A stretch of 54,390 bases of DNA from an uncultured Bacteroidales bacterium (GCA_900317715.1 ONHS01000008.1:1-54390); one strand, 5' to 3'. Positions 17,856-26,857 are shown, counted from the first letter of the stretch. Notes: generated by a model not told the origin, from the letters alone. Numbers and translations: made by a program.

Positions 17856-18446
17856 TTACAATAATTTCAACGCCTTCTTAATGAGTTCTTCTACAGTTAG
17901 TTGTATTCCTTCTGCTTTAATAATTTTATCCAAAACCGCTTCAGCGTTATTCTTCGGAAAACCTAAAGCGACCAAGGCAGATAACGCTTCATATTTATTA
18001 TTATTGTATGCGACGTTAATTTTTGTTGCATCGGCCCAAGAAGCCTTCTTGGCCTTGTCTTTCAACTCTATCACCACACGTTGTGCCGTCTTCGTTCCAA
18101 TGCCCTTCACCGACTGTATCGTCTTCACATCCTCCGTAGCGATGGCGTTCAGCACCTCCCCCACACTCATCGACGACAAAATCAGTCGCGAGGTGTTCGG
18201 TCCGATACCGTTAACGGAAATCAGCAGCTTGAAAAGTTCGCGTTCCTCTTCGGTAGCGAACCCATAAAGCACCTGCGCGTCTTCCTTCACGATGAAATGG
18301 GTAAGCAACTTGACTTCTTTTTGGTCCTTGATTTGTGAAAAAGTAGCCAAGGAGATGTTGATAATATAGCCTACCCCACCGGATGTCTCGACAATGACAT
18401 ACGCAGGATTCACTTCTTCTATGGTGCCTTTAACGTGGTTAATCAT
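17856..18446 (-). CDS. ruvA: Holliday junction branch-migration subunit RuvA
   Basis: The protein has 196 residues from ATG 18446 (MINHVKGTIEEV, the usual RuvA opening). A frame from TTG 18467 would start inside the promoter -7 box and is rejected. Domain I (OB fold) covers about 1-65. The helix-hairpin-helix region follows: LLISVNGIGPNTSRLILSSM and IQSVKGIGTKTAQRVVIELK. The C-terminal domain III (ALVALGFPKNNAEAVLDKI) contacts RuvB. RuvA tetramers bind four-way junctions and guide RuvB, and RuvC is encoded at 27838. AAGGAT just before the ATG could serve as a ribosome site. The gene leads the ruvA-sprA-dipeptidase operon. Confidence 0.96.
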   Translation of the reverse strand: MINHVKGTIEEVNPAYVIVETSGGVGYIINISLATFSQIKDQKEVKLLTHFIVKEDAQVLYGFATEEERELFKLLISVNGIGPNTSRLILSSMSVGEVLNAIATEDVKTIQSVKGIGTKTAQRVVIELKDKAKKASWADATKINVAYNNNKYEALSALVALGFPKNNAEAVLDKIIKAEGIQLTVEELIKKALKLL

Positions 18447-18464
18447 ATCCTTAAAAATAAGCGG

Positions 18465-18472
18465 CAAAAATA
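18465..18472 (-). promoter_or_regulatory. Promoter -7 box of the ruvA-sprA operon
   Basis: TATTTTTG on the minus strand, 18 bases before the ruvA ATG and 13 bases after the comEC stop codon. With only 16 and 10 bases between the next genes, it probably drives sprA and the dipeptidase as well. Confidence 0.6.
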
Positions 18473-18484
18473 CAAAATTTGGGG

Positions 18485-20566
18485 CTACCCTCCTGTATTC
18501 ATTTTACAGTCTCCTGTATAGGTGAATGGAATGCTGTTCTCTTTGCAGAAAACCCGCCAACGGTCTATGTAAAACGGTGTATTCGAAGCGTCTGCCATCA
18601 CTTCCTGAAACGGGATAATGGCCAACAGTTCTTCCGGATCCATCCTCGGATTTTGTCTTAAAAAAAGGCAATCGATCCGCAAACCTGATTCCCAATCACC
18701 CTTCCAAATTTTCTGCTTTTGGGTGAGAATGAAGAAGATTTTATCCCCAAAACGGATGAAATTGCCACGCTTGCAGAGAAACGGACAGTCGAACTGGACG
18801 GTGTCCAAATCCACGATCTCGGTCTGCAGATGGTGTCTTCGGGCGTGATTGCGTATATTGTACTGATACAGCTTGTCTTCCGCATGACGAATGGAATCTG
18901 CAAACACAATCGCCCGGCCATGGTAATTGAACTCGATGGCACTGCTTCTTCGGATATGATAAGCCATATAGTCCGTCTCCCGACAAAGCATCCACTTTTT
19001 GACGGGACAAGAAATGCAAAACAAAGTGAGACAGACACTTGCACCCCAAAAGAATCTTCGGTTTTTTTGATAGAGCCATAGGCAGAAAAATAAGATAACT
19101 CCGTATAAAAGAATCACTTGCGGCAATCGGCAATCCAAATTCTCCGTCACGGCACCAGGAAGACTTTCAATGAAAGTGATGATTCTGTTCATCAGTCTGA
19201 TTTCCAGTGTTAGCAGAGTGGAGAGATAATGAGCGAGAAACGGAAAGAGGGAGACGGGCAGCAACGCCACACCAGTGATGATGACTACAAACGAAAGGGT
19301 GATCACACACAAGTTCGAGAGCATGAAATAGTTAGGAAATTGGGCGAAATAGTAGATGGAAATGGGTGAGGTGCCAAGCTGTGCCGCCACAGAGACCGTC
19401 AACAGTTCCCAAAAATAGTTGCCCAGCTTCGTTCTGCACTTGTAAACGGCTGAAAGCTTCGGCTGAAACAGCACGATGCCCGCCACCGCAAGGTAGCTCA
19501 GCTGAAAGCCTACCTCGAAGAGAAGCAACGGGTTAATAACCAATAAGATAAACATCGACGCAAAGAGACTGTGGAAGACATTGGTATTCCTTCGCAGTAG
19601 CTGCCCGACCGCCACAAAGGAGAACATCGTGGCGGAACGGGTCACCGATGGAGCCAGTCCCGTGATGTGCGCGTAGAGCCAAATCACCAACATCACCAAC
19701 ACACTTTTGAAAATCTTGGAACTGCGAAACAGGTCTAAGGGTTTCAATAAGAAGTTAATAATCATAAAGATAACACCGACATGCATTCCCGAAACACACA
19801 AGATGTGACTCACGCCCGCCGAGGAATAGGAGGCTTTTAATTCGGGATCCAACGTATCGTCATCCCCTAAAAGGATGGCCTTCAAAATGTCGAATTCATC
19901 GCCACTCATCCCAGCCGTTATATATGTGTTTATCAATCGATTACGGATGTTCTGGGCGACATATTTCAATCGATTGGCGGGTGCATGTCCAAAGCATTGC
20001 CAAGCGCCATCGTGCACAAAGCCAGAATAATAGATGCCACGCCGTCGCATATATTGCTGATTGTCAAAAGCATCTGGATTGTGCGGAGGTTCAATGCGAG
20101 ATAGGTTCGTATGCACAAATAGCAGATCGCCATAGCGTAACTCTTGAGCCTCATCGGAAGGCTGAAGATAGAGCAGAATTTTGGATATAAGCTTTTGGTT
20201 TTCTGGTGTTTGCAACAGTTCTGCCACTACTTTCACACTCTTTTCCCTTGGTGTTGGTTCTTCTGATACACGCACCACCCAATCCGCATTTTCCTCCATC
20301 GAATGATCTGGCAAGGGAGGATGTAACTCCTTGTTTGTTATTAAAATACCAACAAACAGAAACGATGCGGTCATTACGGTTGTCGTAACCGCCCGCCATT
20401 TGTATGCTTTGACGAACGAACATAAAATCGTGACAACAAACAGCATGGCGGTCACATAAGAGATCTTATCGCACACCTTATCGGAAAAATCTCCAAAGTA
20501 GGCGATCATAATACCGACCAGATACGGCAACAGCACTTTCACTATGGGATAGTTTTCAAGTTTCAT
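18485..20566 (-). CDS. comEC: ComEC/Rec2-family DNA internalisation channel
   Basis: This 693-residue polytopic inner-membrane protein is predicted to take single-stranded DNA across the inner membrane during natural transformation. An N-terminal DUF4131-type region (about 1-200) holds hydrophobic segments and a soluble OB-like part. The competence domain (about 210-500) contains the hallmark SHILCVSGMHVGVIF and GLAPSVTRSATMFSF. A shorter C-terminal region has the remnant of the metallo-beta-lactamase-like part but no HxHxDH motif, as is usual for Bacteroidota ComEC. It has its own well-formed promoter with an overlapping inverted repeat. No other competence gene is in the window. Confidence 0.92.
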   Translation of the reverse strand: MKLENYPIVKVLLPYLVGIMIAYFGDFSDKVCDKISYVTAMLFVVTILCSFVKAYKWRAVTTTVMTASFLFVGILITNKELHPPLPDHSMEENADWVVRVSEEPTPREKSVKVVAELLQTPENQKLISKILLYLQPSDEAQELRYGDLLFVHTNLSRIEPPHNPDAFDNQQYMRRRGIYYSGFVHDGAWQCFGHAPANRLKYVAQNIRNRLINTYITAGMSGDEFDILKAILLGDDDTLDPELKASYSSAGVSHILCVSGMHVGVIFMIINFLLKPLDLFRSSKIFKSVLVMLVIWLYAHITGLAPSVTRSATMFSFVAVGQLLRRNTNVFHSLFASMFILLVINPLLLFEVGFQLSYLAVAGIVLFQPKLSAVYKCRTKLGNYFWELLTVSVAAQLGTSPISIYYFAQFPNYFMLSNLCVITLSFVVIITGVALLPVSLFPFLAHYLSTLLTLEIRLMNRIITFIESLPGAVTENLDCRLPQVILLYGVILFFCLWLYQKNRRFFWGASVCLTLFCISCPVKKWMLCRETDYMAYHIRRSSAIEFNYHGRAIVFADSIRHAEDKLYQYNIRNHARRHHLQTEIVDLDTVQFDCPFLCKRGNFIRFGDKIFFILTQKQKIWKGDWESGLRIDCLFLRQNPRMDPEELLAIIPFQEVMADASNTPFYIDRWRVFCKENSIPFTYTGDCKMNTGG

Positions 20567-20602
20567 ACAATTTTTTGTTTTAGGTCAAACCATACGTTTT
20601 CT

Positions 20603-20638
20603 CTTGGCAAAGATACGCCAAGGAAGGGCGTTTGTCAA
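20603..20638 (-). promoter_or_regulatory. comEC promoter with overlapping inverted repeat
   Basis: The -7 box TATCTTTG lies at 20608-20615. The -33 TTG lies at 20636-20638 on the minus strand with a 20-base spacer, the best-formed promoter in the window. CTTGGC (20603-20608) and GCCAAG (20617-20622) form an inverted repeat straddling the -7 box, which could be an operator or a start-site hairpin. Confidence 0.7.
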
Positions 20639-20647
20639 GAGTTTTGG

Positions 20648-20721
20648 AAAATTTTTTTGTATTTGATTTTCAAACAAATACAAAAAAATTTTAACTATTC
20701 AAATTTGAATAGTTAAAATTT
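20648..20721. repeat. Two overlapping AT-rich inverted repeats after the fucosidase gene
   Basis: Positions 20648-20665 and 20675-20692 form a perfect 18-bp inverted repeat with a nine-base loop. Positions 20686-20721 are a perfect 36-bp palindrome centred on AAATTT. They share 20686-20692, so the two structures exclude each other. They lie between the GH29 stop and the comEC promoter. They may be a terminator or attenuator for GH29, or protein-binding sites. They are far more regular than the surrounding sequence. Confidence 0.75.
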
Positions 20722-20746
20722 CAGATGGTTTTTCGCAAGAAAAGGG

Positions 20747-22159
20747 TTATAAGATTACCACAACGGCATTCGTCGCCTTTTGGCGCACGCCCTTCGGCAA
20801 CGTAATGGTATATTCGTCGCCTTTTTTGGAAATGGTAGCCTTTTCGAGAGTACCCAGAATGGTGGCTTTGCCTGTCTTCACGGGTTTCTCCAGATTCTTG
20901 AAAGTAAAAGTAGCGGGAACAGCCTCATTTTCAGGAAGTAGCAACAATGCGTAACGTTGTCCTTCCTTATTCTGCGTGAAGCGCACCTGACCATAACAAT
21001 ACGGATAGCAAGGGCGCGTCTCATATATCGCTCTTCCATTGATATTCAGCCATTTACCCATGTCTTTTAAACGCTCCACCGCGGTTGGCGGCAGCGTGCC
21101 TTCGGGCGACGGACCAATATTCAGCAGGAAATTACCGCCTTTCGCCACGATATCTATCAACAAGTGTATCAGACGGTTAGTCGATTTGTAGTTGTCCGTG
21201 GGGACGTATGACCAAGAGTCGCCCATCGACATGCAGGTTTCCCACGGATAGGGTAGCAACGTATCGGGGACTTGCTGCTCAGGCGTGCGATAGTTTTCGA
21301 ACTTGCCGTGCACACTGCGATCCACGATGATGAGGTCGGGGTTATTCGCGCGCACATCCTTCGCAACGCGCTTCATATCAATGTCTTGAATCCAACCTTG
21401 GCAACCTAACCAGTCGCGACATTCGTCATCCACGCTCCATTCCGGGCGCACCCAGCCACCATCGAGCCACAGGATGTCAATATCACCGTAATTGTTGGCC
21501 AACTCATGCAGTTGCTTACGCGTAAAGTCGCAATATTTCTCCCATCTCTCGGGATGTTTTGCGGGATCGTAGTTTACGTTGCGGTCAGGGGTGGCCCATT
21601 CGGGTGCCCAATAATCGGGACAATGCCAGTCGGGTTTCGAGAAGTACAATCCCGTCCAGAGACCCTCGCTGCGGAAAGCTTTCACCAATGCGCGCGTCAC
21701 ATCCGCATTTGAATTCGTGGAAAACGGACAATCCTTGCCCGTAATCGAATAATCGGTCTCCTTCGTATCATACATGCAAAAACCATCGTGGTGTTTTGTG
21801 GTGAAAACGAAGTATTTCATGCCGCAATCACTAGCCAATCTCGCCCATGATTCCGGATCGAACTGTGTCGGGTTAAAAGTTTTGTTAAGTGCCTGGTATC
21901 TAGCCTTATAATCCGTGTAGGGTTCGCCATTCCGATCAATCCACGGTTCGTTGCAAATTGACCACGACTCCACAATTCCCCACTGCGAATATATCCCCCA
22001 GTGCATCATCAGTCCAAACTTCAAATCCTGCCATTGGTCAATGCGGTTCAGGATCACAGGATCGGTTTCAAACTGCTGCTCGGACTGAGCATATATTGTT
22101 GAGAATGAACAAATTGTCCATAATATCAACGGAAGGAGAAATATTTTTTTGAATATCAT
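20747..22159 (-). CDS. Alpha-L-fucosidase, glycoside hydrolase family 29, secreted
   Basis: This 470-residue retaining fucosidase has a signal peptide MIFKKIFLLPLILWTICSFS...YAQ. The barrel starts with DLKFGLMMHWGIYSQWG. Substrate-site motif FTTKHHDGFCMY (His123-His124) and the nucleophile segment DIDILWLDGGW with Asp233 are intact. A C-terminal beta-sandwich covers about 380-470. The enzyme removes terminal alpha-fucose from glycoconjugates, probably in the periplasm. It has no SusC/SusD or other carbohydrate neighbours, so it is not part of a visible utilisation locus. The upstream gap holds heptamer tract sequence and no clear TAnnTTTG box. Confidence 0.95.
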   Translation of the reverse strand: MIFKKIFLLPLILWTICSFSTIYAQSEQQFETDPVILNRIDQWQDLKFGLMMHWGIYSQWGIVESWSICNEPWIDRNGEPYTDYKARYQALNKTFNPTQFDPESWARLASDCGMKYFVFTTKHHDGFCMYDTKETDYSITGKDCPFSTNSNADVTRALVKAFRSEGLWTGLYFSKPDWHCPDYWAPEWATPDRNVNYDPAKHPERWEKYCDFTRKQLHELANNYGDIDILWLDGGWVRPEWSVDDECRDWLGCQGWIQDIDMKRVAKDVRANNPDLIIVDRSVHGKFENYRTPEQQVPDTLLPYPWETCMSMGDSWSYVPTDNYKSTNRLIHLLIDIVAKGGNFLLNIGPSPEGTLPPTAVERLKDMGKWLNINGRAIYETRPCYPYCYGQVRFTQNKEGQRYALLLLPENEAVPATFTFKNLEKPVKTGKATILGTLEKATISKKGDEYTITLPKGVRQKATNAVVVIL

Positions 22160-22190
22160 TATATTAGTTTTTTAATCATACAATATTTTT

Positions 22191-22294
22191 GGCTGTTGGC
22201 TGTTAGCTGTTGGCTGTTGGCTGTTGGCTTTTTGCTGTTGGTTGGTTGTTGTTAACTGCTAACTGCTAACTACTAACTACTAACTGCTAACTGC
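22191..22294. repeat. Double heptamer tract between fucosidase and dxs genes
   Basis: The left part (22191-22240) has units GGCTGTT/AGCTGTT. The right part (about 22252-22294) has TAACTGC/TAACTAC units which, on the dxs strand, read TTAGCAG/TTAGTAG and encode the last residues and stop codon of Dxs (VSS, TAG). Each tract varies by single bases from unit to unit. Confidence 0.8.
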
Positions 22295-24204
22295 CAGGCT
22301 TCTCGCACCACCTTTTCCATCGATTCCTCGTCGAAGCCAACCTCTTTGTAAAGATGGGGAATATCGCCGTGGGTGATGAAACGATCGGGAAGAGCGATGT
22401 GCATCAGGTGCGGTCGCGTTGTAGCGTTGCCACTCATCGCGTCTCTACGGTCAATGAATTCAGCAATTTCGGAGAACAACCCTCCCTTTTCTGTACCGTC
22501 TTCAACCGTAATCCATACTGGATAATCGTCAAGATATTGCTCTAACGCACTTTCATCCAACGGTTTAAGATATCGAACATCGAAATGGGCTGGCGTAATG
22601 CCTTCCGCCTTCAATTGATCCAACACTTTTTGCACATTGTTTCCCAAAGGTCCAATGGTCAAAATCAGCACCTTTTGGCCCTCACGAAGCAAACGGCCCT
22701 TGCCAATAGGCAGAATCTGCGGTTCGTTGTGCCAATCGACGAGCACTCCACGTCCGCGCGGGTAGCGAATCACGAACGGAAGTCCTTGATTCTTAGCATT
22801 ATGATAAGCCGTCACCATCAAGTTACGGAGCTCGTGTTCATTATAGGGAGAAGCGATGATAAGGTCAGGAATACAGCGCAGGAACGCCAAATCGAATGAA
22901 CCTTGGTGCGTTGCACCGTCCTCGCCGACCAGTCCCGCACGGTCGATACAGAAGATGACCGGCAGTTTCTGCAATGCCACATCGTGAATCACTTGGTCGT
23001 ATCCGCGCTGCAAAAATGAAGAGTAGATGTTACAAAACGGCACGTAACCTTCTGTGGCTAAGCCTGCTGAGAAGGTAACGGCATGCTGTTCCGCAATACC
23101 CACGTCAAAGACACGCTCTGGAAACACGTTGTCCATGATCGTGAGCGAGCAGCCTGTGGCCATGGCCGGCGTAATACCCACCACTTTCTCGTCCTCGCGC
23201 GCCAACTCCAAAATGGTATTGCCGAAAACATCTTGATATTTAGGAGGTTGCTGTTTCTCTTCCGCACGAATAATTTGCCCCGTATCGGGATCGAACTTGC
23301 CAGGAGCATGGTATTGAGTCTGGTTTTGCTCCGCCGCCTCAAGGCCCTTGCCTTTCACCGTAAGCACATGAAGCAACTTCAAACTCGGAAGTTTCTTCAT
23401 GGCCTGCAACGTCTTCACCAAATTAACCACATCATGACCGTCTGCAGGGCCGAAATAACGGTAGCCTAAGCTTTGGAACCAGTTGCTTCCGCCGAAGAGC
23501 CAACCTTTCACGGAGTTACCCATCTTACTGAAGAAATTGGTAACTCGGTTAGGATGATTGGTACGGAAAGTGAACGCATTCCAAAGGCGGTTTTTCAAAC
23601 GGTTATAAGCAGGGGAAGTGGTGATGGAGAGCAAATATTTGCTCATCGCACCCGTACTCTTATCAATGGATATCTTATTGTCATTCAAAATGATAAGCAT
23701 ATTCACATCGCGGTAGGGAGCCTGGTTCATAGCCTCGAAAGCCATGCCGCCGCCAATAGCACCGTCGCCGATGACAGCAATGTGACTACGCGTCATGTTG
23801 CCTTCCATTTTAGCCGCCACCGCCATGCCCAACGCCGCCGAAACCGACGTAGAGGAGTGTCCCGTGCCAAAGGCATCGAATTCGCTCTCCCCACGGTGAG
23901 GAAAACCGCTGATACCATTGTAACAACGGTTCGTGCAGAACTGTTCCTTTCTGCCAGTCAATATCTTATGGCAGTACGCCTGATGACCTACATCCCAAAT
24001 CAGCTTGTCGTTCGGGGTGTCGAAAACGTAATGGATGGCCACCGTCAACTCTACTACCCCCAAACTAGACCCAAGGTGACCGGGATGCTCGGCCGTCTGC
24101 TCAATGATGAAATGCCGGAGTTCATTGCACAACTGCGGTAACTCATTGACAGACAGCTTTCGCAGGTCTTCTACATTATGAATATGAGACAATAGATTTT
24201 CCAT
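22273..24204 (-). CDS. dxs: 1-deoxy-D-xylulose-5-phosphate synthase
   Basis: This 643-residue thiamine-diphosphate enzyme is the first step of the MEP isoprenoid pathway and also supplies precursors of thiamine and pyridoxal. Motifs in order: HPGHLGSSLGVVELTVAIHYVFD, DVGHQAYCHKILTGR, the TPP site GDGAIGGGMAFEAMN with LNDNKISI, then the pyrimidine domain GIAEQHAVTFSAGLA and DRAGLVGEDGATHQG, and the C-terminal domain ending in ALPDRFITHGD. Two oddities are visible. A RRDAMSGNATTRP segment just before HIALPDRF corresponds to a palindromic intergenic repeat (DNA about 22420-22448). The C-terminal AVSS-stop comes from heptamer repeats. It starts three bases after the GT4 stop, last in a four-gene operon with the transketolase half. 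Confidence 0.96.
   Translation of the reverse strand: MENLLSHIHNVEDLRKLSVNELPQLCNELRHFIIEQTAEHPGHLGSSLGVVELTVAIHYVFDTPNDKLIWDVGHQAYCHKILTGRKEQFCTNRCYNGISGFPHRGESEFDAFGTGHSSTSVSAALGMAVAAKMEGNMTRSHIAVIGDGAIGGGMAFEAMNQAPYRDVNMLIILNDNKISIDKSTGAMSKYLLSITTSPAYNRLKNRLWNAFTFRTNHPNRVTNFFSKMGNSVKGWLFGGSNWFQSLGYRYFGPADGHDVVNLVKTLQAMKKLPSLKLLHVLTVKGKGLEAAEQNQTQYHAPGKFDPDTGQIIRAEEKQQPPKYQDVFGNTILELAREDEKVVGITPAMATGCSLTIMDNVFPERVFDVGIAEQHAVTFSAGLATEGYVPFCNIYSSFLQRGYDQVIHDVALQKLPVIFCIDRAGLVGEDGATHQGSFDLAFLRCIPDLIIASPYNEHELRNLMVTAYHNAKNQGLPFVIRYPRGRGVLVDWHNEPQILPIGKGRLLREGQKVLILTIGPLGNNVQKVLDQLKAEGITPAHFDVRYLKPLDESALEQYLDDYPVWITVEDGTEKGGLFSEIAEFIDRRDAMSGNATTRPHLMHIALPDRFITHGDIPHLYKEVGFDEESMEKVVREAWQLAVSS
22420..22448. 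repeat. REP-like repeat captured inside dxs
   Basis: CGCGTCTCTAC at the right side and GTAG about 25 bases to its left match the ends of the palindrome seen at 3162-3189. The left arm is degraded. The reading frame stays open through it and encodes residues not expected at this place in Dxs, just before the conserved LPDRF segment. Confidence 0.5.
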
Positions 24205-24207
24205 TGT

Positions 24208-25416
24208 TTATCCTATTATCTTTTGATAAAAGTCGATGATTTTCTGCGCGATGACCGCATTGTTATGGTTGACTGAGATGTAATGCTGCGCATTTTCGCT
24301 GATGATGGAGCAAATATCCGGCATCGACACGCATTTGTTCACCACCGCCACGAACTCTTCCGGCGTATTGGCAATGAAAAGATGCTTGCCATCCTGCACA
24401 TCCAGTCCCTCCGCACCAATGGAAGTGGTAATGACCACCCGGCCTAACGCCATGGCTTCCACAATTTTAATGCGAATACCGCTGCCCGAAAGCAAAGGCA
24501 CCACCATAATGTCGTGATCCATCATGAATTCGTTGGCATCCGGCACTGCCCCGACCACTGTCACGTTCTTATCCTGACGGTTTCGGATGCTGTCCGGAAT
24601 ATCGTGACCCGCCAGCGTGAAGGTCAAATCGGGATGTGCCGTAAGAATATCCGGCCACACCTCATCCAAAAACCATTCAATACCCTCCACATTAGGCGAC
24701 CAATTCATGCTGCCAAGGTGAAACAACGACGGATGATCAGTTGCGATGTAGTCATCATCCTCCATGTCATAATTATCGACATTAATGCCGAAAGGAATGA
24801 CAACACCGGGGACATTGGGCATCGTATCGTGAAAATATTGATAATCAGGCTCAGAAATAGACATATAACCATCTACCTCCTGCAGAATTTTGCGTTCCAC
24901 GCGTCTCAGTTGGTGCGCATTGACCTTGTAGGCCAATTTCATCACTGGATTATGCTCATTTTCAGACAGTCGCTCCCAAATCTGATGCTCAATATTATGC
25001 AGTCGCATCAGTATTTTGGCTTTCGAATATTTCCGGATCAACGGAATGTAGGGAGCCATATAGATGGACTCGATATGAATGATGTCAAAAGTCTCACTTT
25101 TCAGAATCTGGGTCAACTTATTGACCATGTTTTTGTGATAAAAACGGCTAATCTGGTAAGAATTTCCCGTGAATAGCGTTTTCAGAGCTTCGATTTTGTG
25201 CGGGGTAGTGTCAATATACACCGATTCGAAACGAGTTTTTTCCAAGTAAGACTTAGAAAAAGCCGATACCATGAAAGGATGCTTCGGAGTAGCCACCGCC
25301 ACCACTTTCACATCCATTCCACTGTCTAACAGACACTGTGTGATGTTGTTAATGGCGATACAGCCACCATCAATGGCGGGTAAAGGCGTTTTATGACAAA
25401 GTTGCAGAATTTTCAT
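24208..25416 (-). CDS. Glycosyltransferase family 4
   Basis: This 402-residue GT-B enzyme transfers a sugar from a nucleotide donor with retention. The N-terminal Rossmann half opens MKILQLCHKTPLPAIDGGCIAI, with the acceptor-side glycine-rich loop. The C-terminal donor half has LFHLGSMNWSPNVEGI, VVGAVPDANEFM and the E-x7-E region GSGIRIKIVEAMALGRVVITT. The protein lacks membrane segments and probably acts at the cytosolic face on envelope polysaccharide or lipopolysaccharide. Its start overlaps the 3' end of the LptF/G gene by 26 bases and its stop is three bases from dxs, so it is cotranscribed with them. Beside an LptF/G permease, a lipopolysaccharide role is plausible but unproven. Donor and acceptor are unknown. 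Confidence 0.9.
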   Translation of the reverse strand: MKILQLCHKTPLPAIDGGCIAINNITQCLLDSGMDVKVVAVATPKHPFMVSAFSKSYLEKTRFESVYIDTTPHKIEALKTLFTGNSYQISRFYHKNMVNKLTQILKSETFDIIHIESIYMAPYIPLIRKYSKAKILMRLHNIEHQIWERLSENEHNPVMKLAYKVNAHQLRRVERKILQEVDGYMSISEPDYQYFHDTMPNVPGVVIPFGINVDNYDMEDDDYIATDHPSLFHLGSMNWSPNVEGIEWFLDEVWPDILTAHPDLTFTLAGHDIPDSIRNRQDKNVTVVGAVPDANEFMMDHDIMVVPLLSGSGIRIKIVEAMALGRVVITTSIGAEGLDVQDGKHLFIANTPEEFVAVVNKCVSMPDICSIISENAQHYISVNHNNAVIAQKIIDFYQKIIG

Positions 25417-26857
25417 GTCTTGTACGGGTAAATAGTTTGATTTTTTTCAATTTATCGATCATTCTGGTATATGTATCGGGTGACAGCACGGCGGTATCCA
25501 TCGTTGCATGGTAGGTCAGAAAAATACAGAGTGGCAGTAAGATAAACGACGACAGCCACGTGCCAAACCACACAGGCATCACGTTTCCCTTCGCAATTTT
25601 CTCGCCTATCATGGAAAGGGCAAAATAGATAACGAAGAAGAAAACCGTCAGCACAAGAGGAACCGCTATACCTCCTTTGCGAATGATGGATCCCAACGGT
25701 GCTCCGATGAAGAAAAAGAGCAGACAAGCGACTGCCAAACGATACTTCTGCATCAATTCAATCTGAAAAGTCCACAAGTTTGAGGTGCGATAAGTGGCTT
25801 CGTCATAGTTGAATTGCATGGAATACATGGAAGAACGGGATGCGTTTTCGGCGTTGCTCAACACACGGGAGCGCAATTCAGACGGCAAAGAAGCAACATC
25901 CAGTTTTTTCGAAACGGTCTGTGAATCAAAACCTTCATTGCCGCGAATATAACTGTTGAAGAAGTACAAATTGTTGAAAAACATATTCACAGTATTGTCC
26001 TCAACCTCTCGGATTTGGACTTTCATCGTATCAATTTTCTCTTTCAACTGTCTGGAGGTCAACGTAGAAGAGTGTGACTCAAAAAGATTGGCATCCACTT
26101 GGCTCAACGAGAAATCCGACATGTCGAACCGTCTGTACTGCTTGTCAAAAGTGGCACGCATCAAGGGGAGCTGCGTACGATGAGGCCTCCTACCCACGGA
26201 GGAGGATTCATCCCAAAAAGAGCCGTTGTTGAGCGTGAAGAGCAGATAATGTTTATCCTCCGTAATCTTCATAGTGCCTGATTCAGCGTATGTTACGGAT
26301 GTATTTCCCTGTCGGCGGGAGTGGTCGTAGATGAGGATATCTTTAATGGTTTCGCCATCAGGCATTTTCTTGCCCACGAGAATGGAATAATTGTCAAAAC
26401 CGTCATAGAAAACCCCTTCCTCAATGTTGAGGGCAGGTTTCTGTTCTTGTATGTCATACAGTAACATCCTGAGTTTCAGGGTAGCATGAGGAATGATTTG
26501 ATCGGAGAAGAGAAAAGAGATGCACGAAATCACCACAGTCAGCAGGGCGAGCGGGGTCATCATTCTTCGCGTCGAGATGCCCGCTGATTTCAGCGCGACA
26601 ATCTCATAGCGTTCACCCATATTTCCGAAAGTCATCAACGATGCCAACATCACGGCCAGCGGAAAAGCCATGGAAGAGAGCGAGATGGCTGCGTAGAACA
26701 TCAGCTTCAGCATCACGCTAATTTCCAGACCTTTGCCCACAAGTTCATCCACCCATTTCCAGACGAACTGCATGAGCAACACAAACAAGGCCACAAAAAA
26801 AGTCAGGACAAAGGGGCCGAGAAAGTTCTTGCAAAGATATCTATTGATGATTTTCAC
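25391..26857 (-). CDS. LptF/LptG-family lipopolysaccharide export permease
   Basis: This 488-residue protein has a YjgP/YjgQ fold: two N-terminal membrane segments (about 13-35 and 50-75), a third near 100-120, a large periplasmic beta-jellyroll domain (about 125-360) and three C-terminal membrane segments (about 380-460). The opening MKIINRYLCKNFLGPFVLTFFVALFVLL is typical, as is GERYEIVALKSAGIS. With LptB it would extract lipopolysaccharide from the inner membrane. Bacteroidota proteins of this family are often longer than the E. coli ones, and F and G cannot be told apart here. It follows the transketolase gene by 11 bases and overlaps the GT4 gene. Confidence 0.9.
   Translation of the reverse strand: MKIINRYLCKNFLGPFVLTFFVALFVLLMQFVWKWVDELVGKGLEISVMLKLMFYAAISLSSMAFPLAVMLASLMTFGNMGERYEIVALKSAGISTRRMMTPLALLTVVISCISFLFSDQIIPHATLKLRMLLYDIQEQKPALNIEEGVFYDGFDNYSILVGKKMPDGETIKDILIYDHSRRQGNTSVTYAESGTMKITEDKHYLLFTLNNGSFWDESSSVGRRPHRTQLPLMRATFDKQYRRFDMSDFSLSQVDANLFESHSSTLTSRQLKEKIDTMKVQIREVEDNTVNMFFNNLYFFNSYIRGNEGFDSQTVSKKLDVASLPSELRSRVLSNAENASRSSMYSMQFNYDEATYRTSNLWTFQIELMQKYRLAVACLLFFFIGAPLGSIIRKGGIAVPLVLTVFFFVIYFALSMIGEKIAKGNVMPVWFGTWLSSFILLPLCIFLTYHATMDTAVLSPDTYTRMIDKLKKIKLFTRTRHENSATLS

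Noticed and set aside
23473..24141. Plus-strand open frame of 222 codons
   Set aside because: It is antisense to the conserved thiamine-diphosphate part of dxs and has no recognisable protein features.
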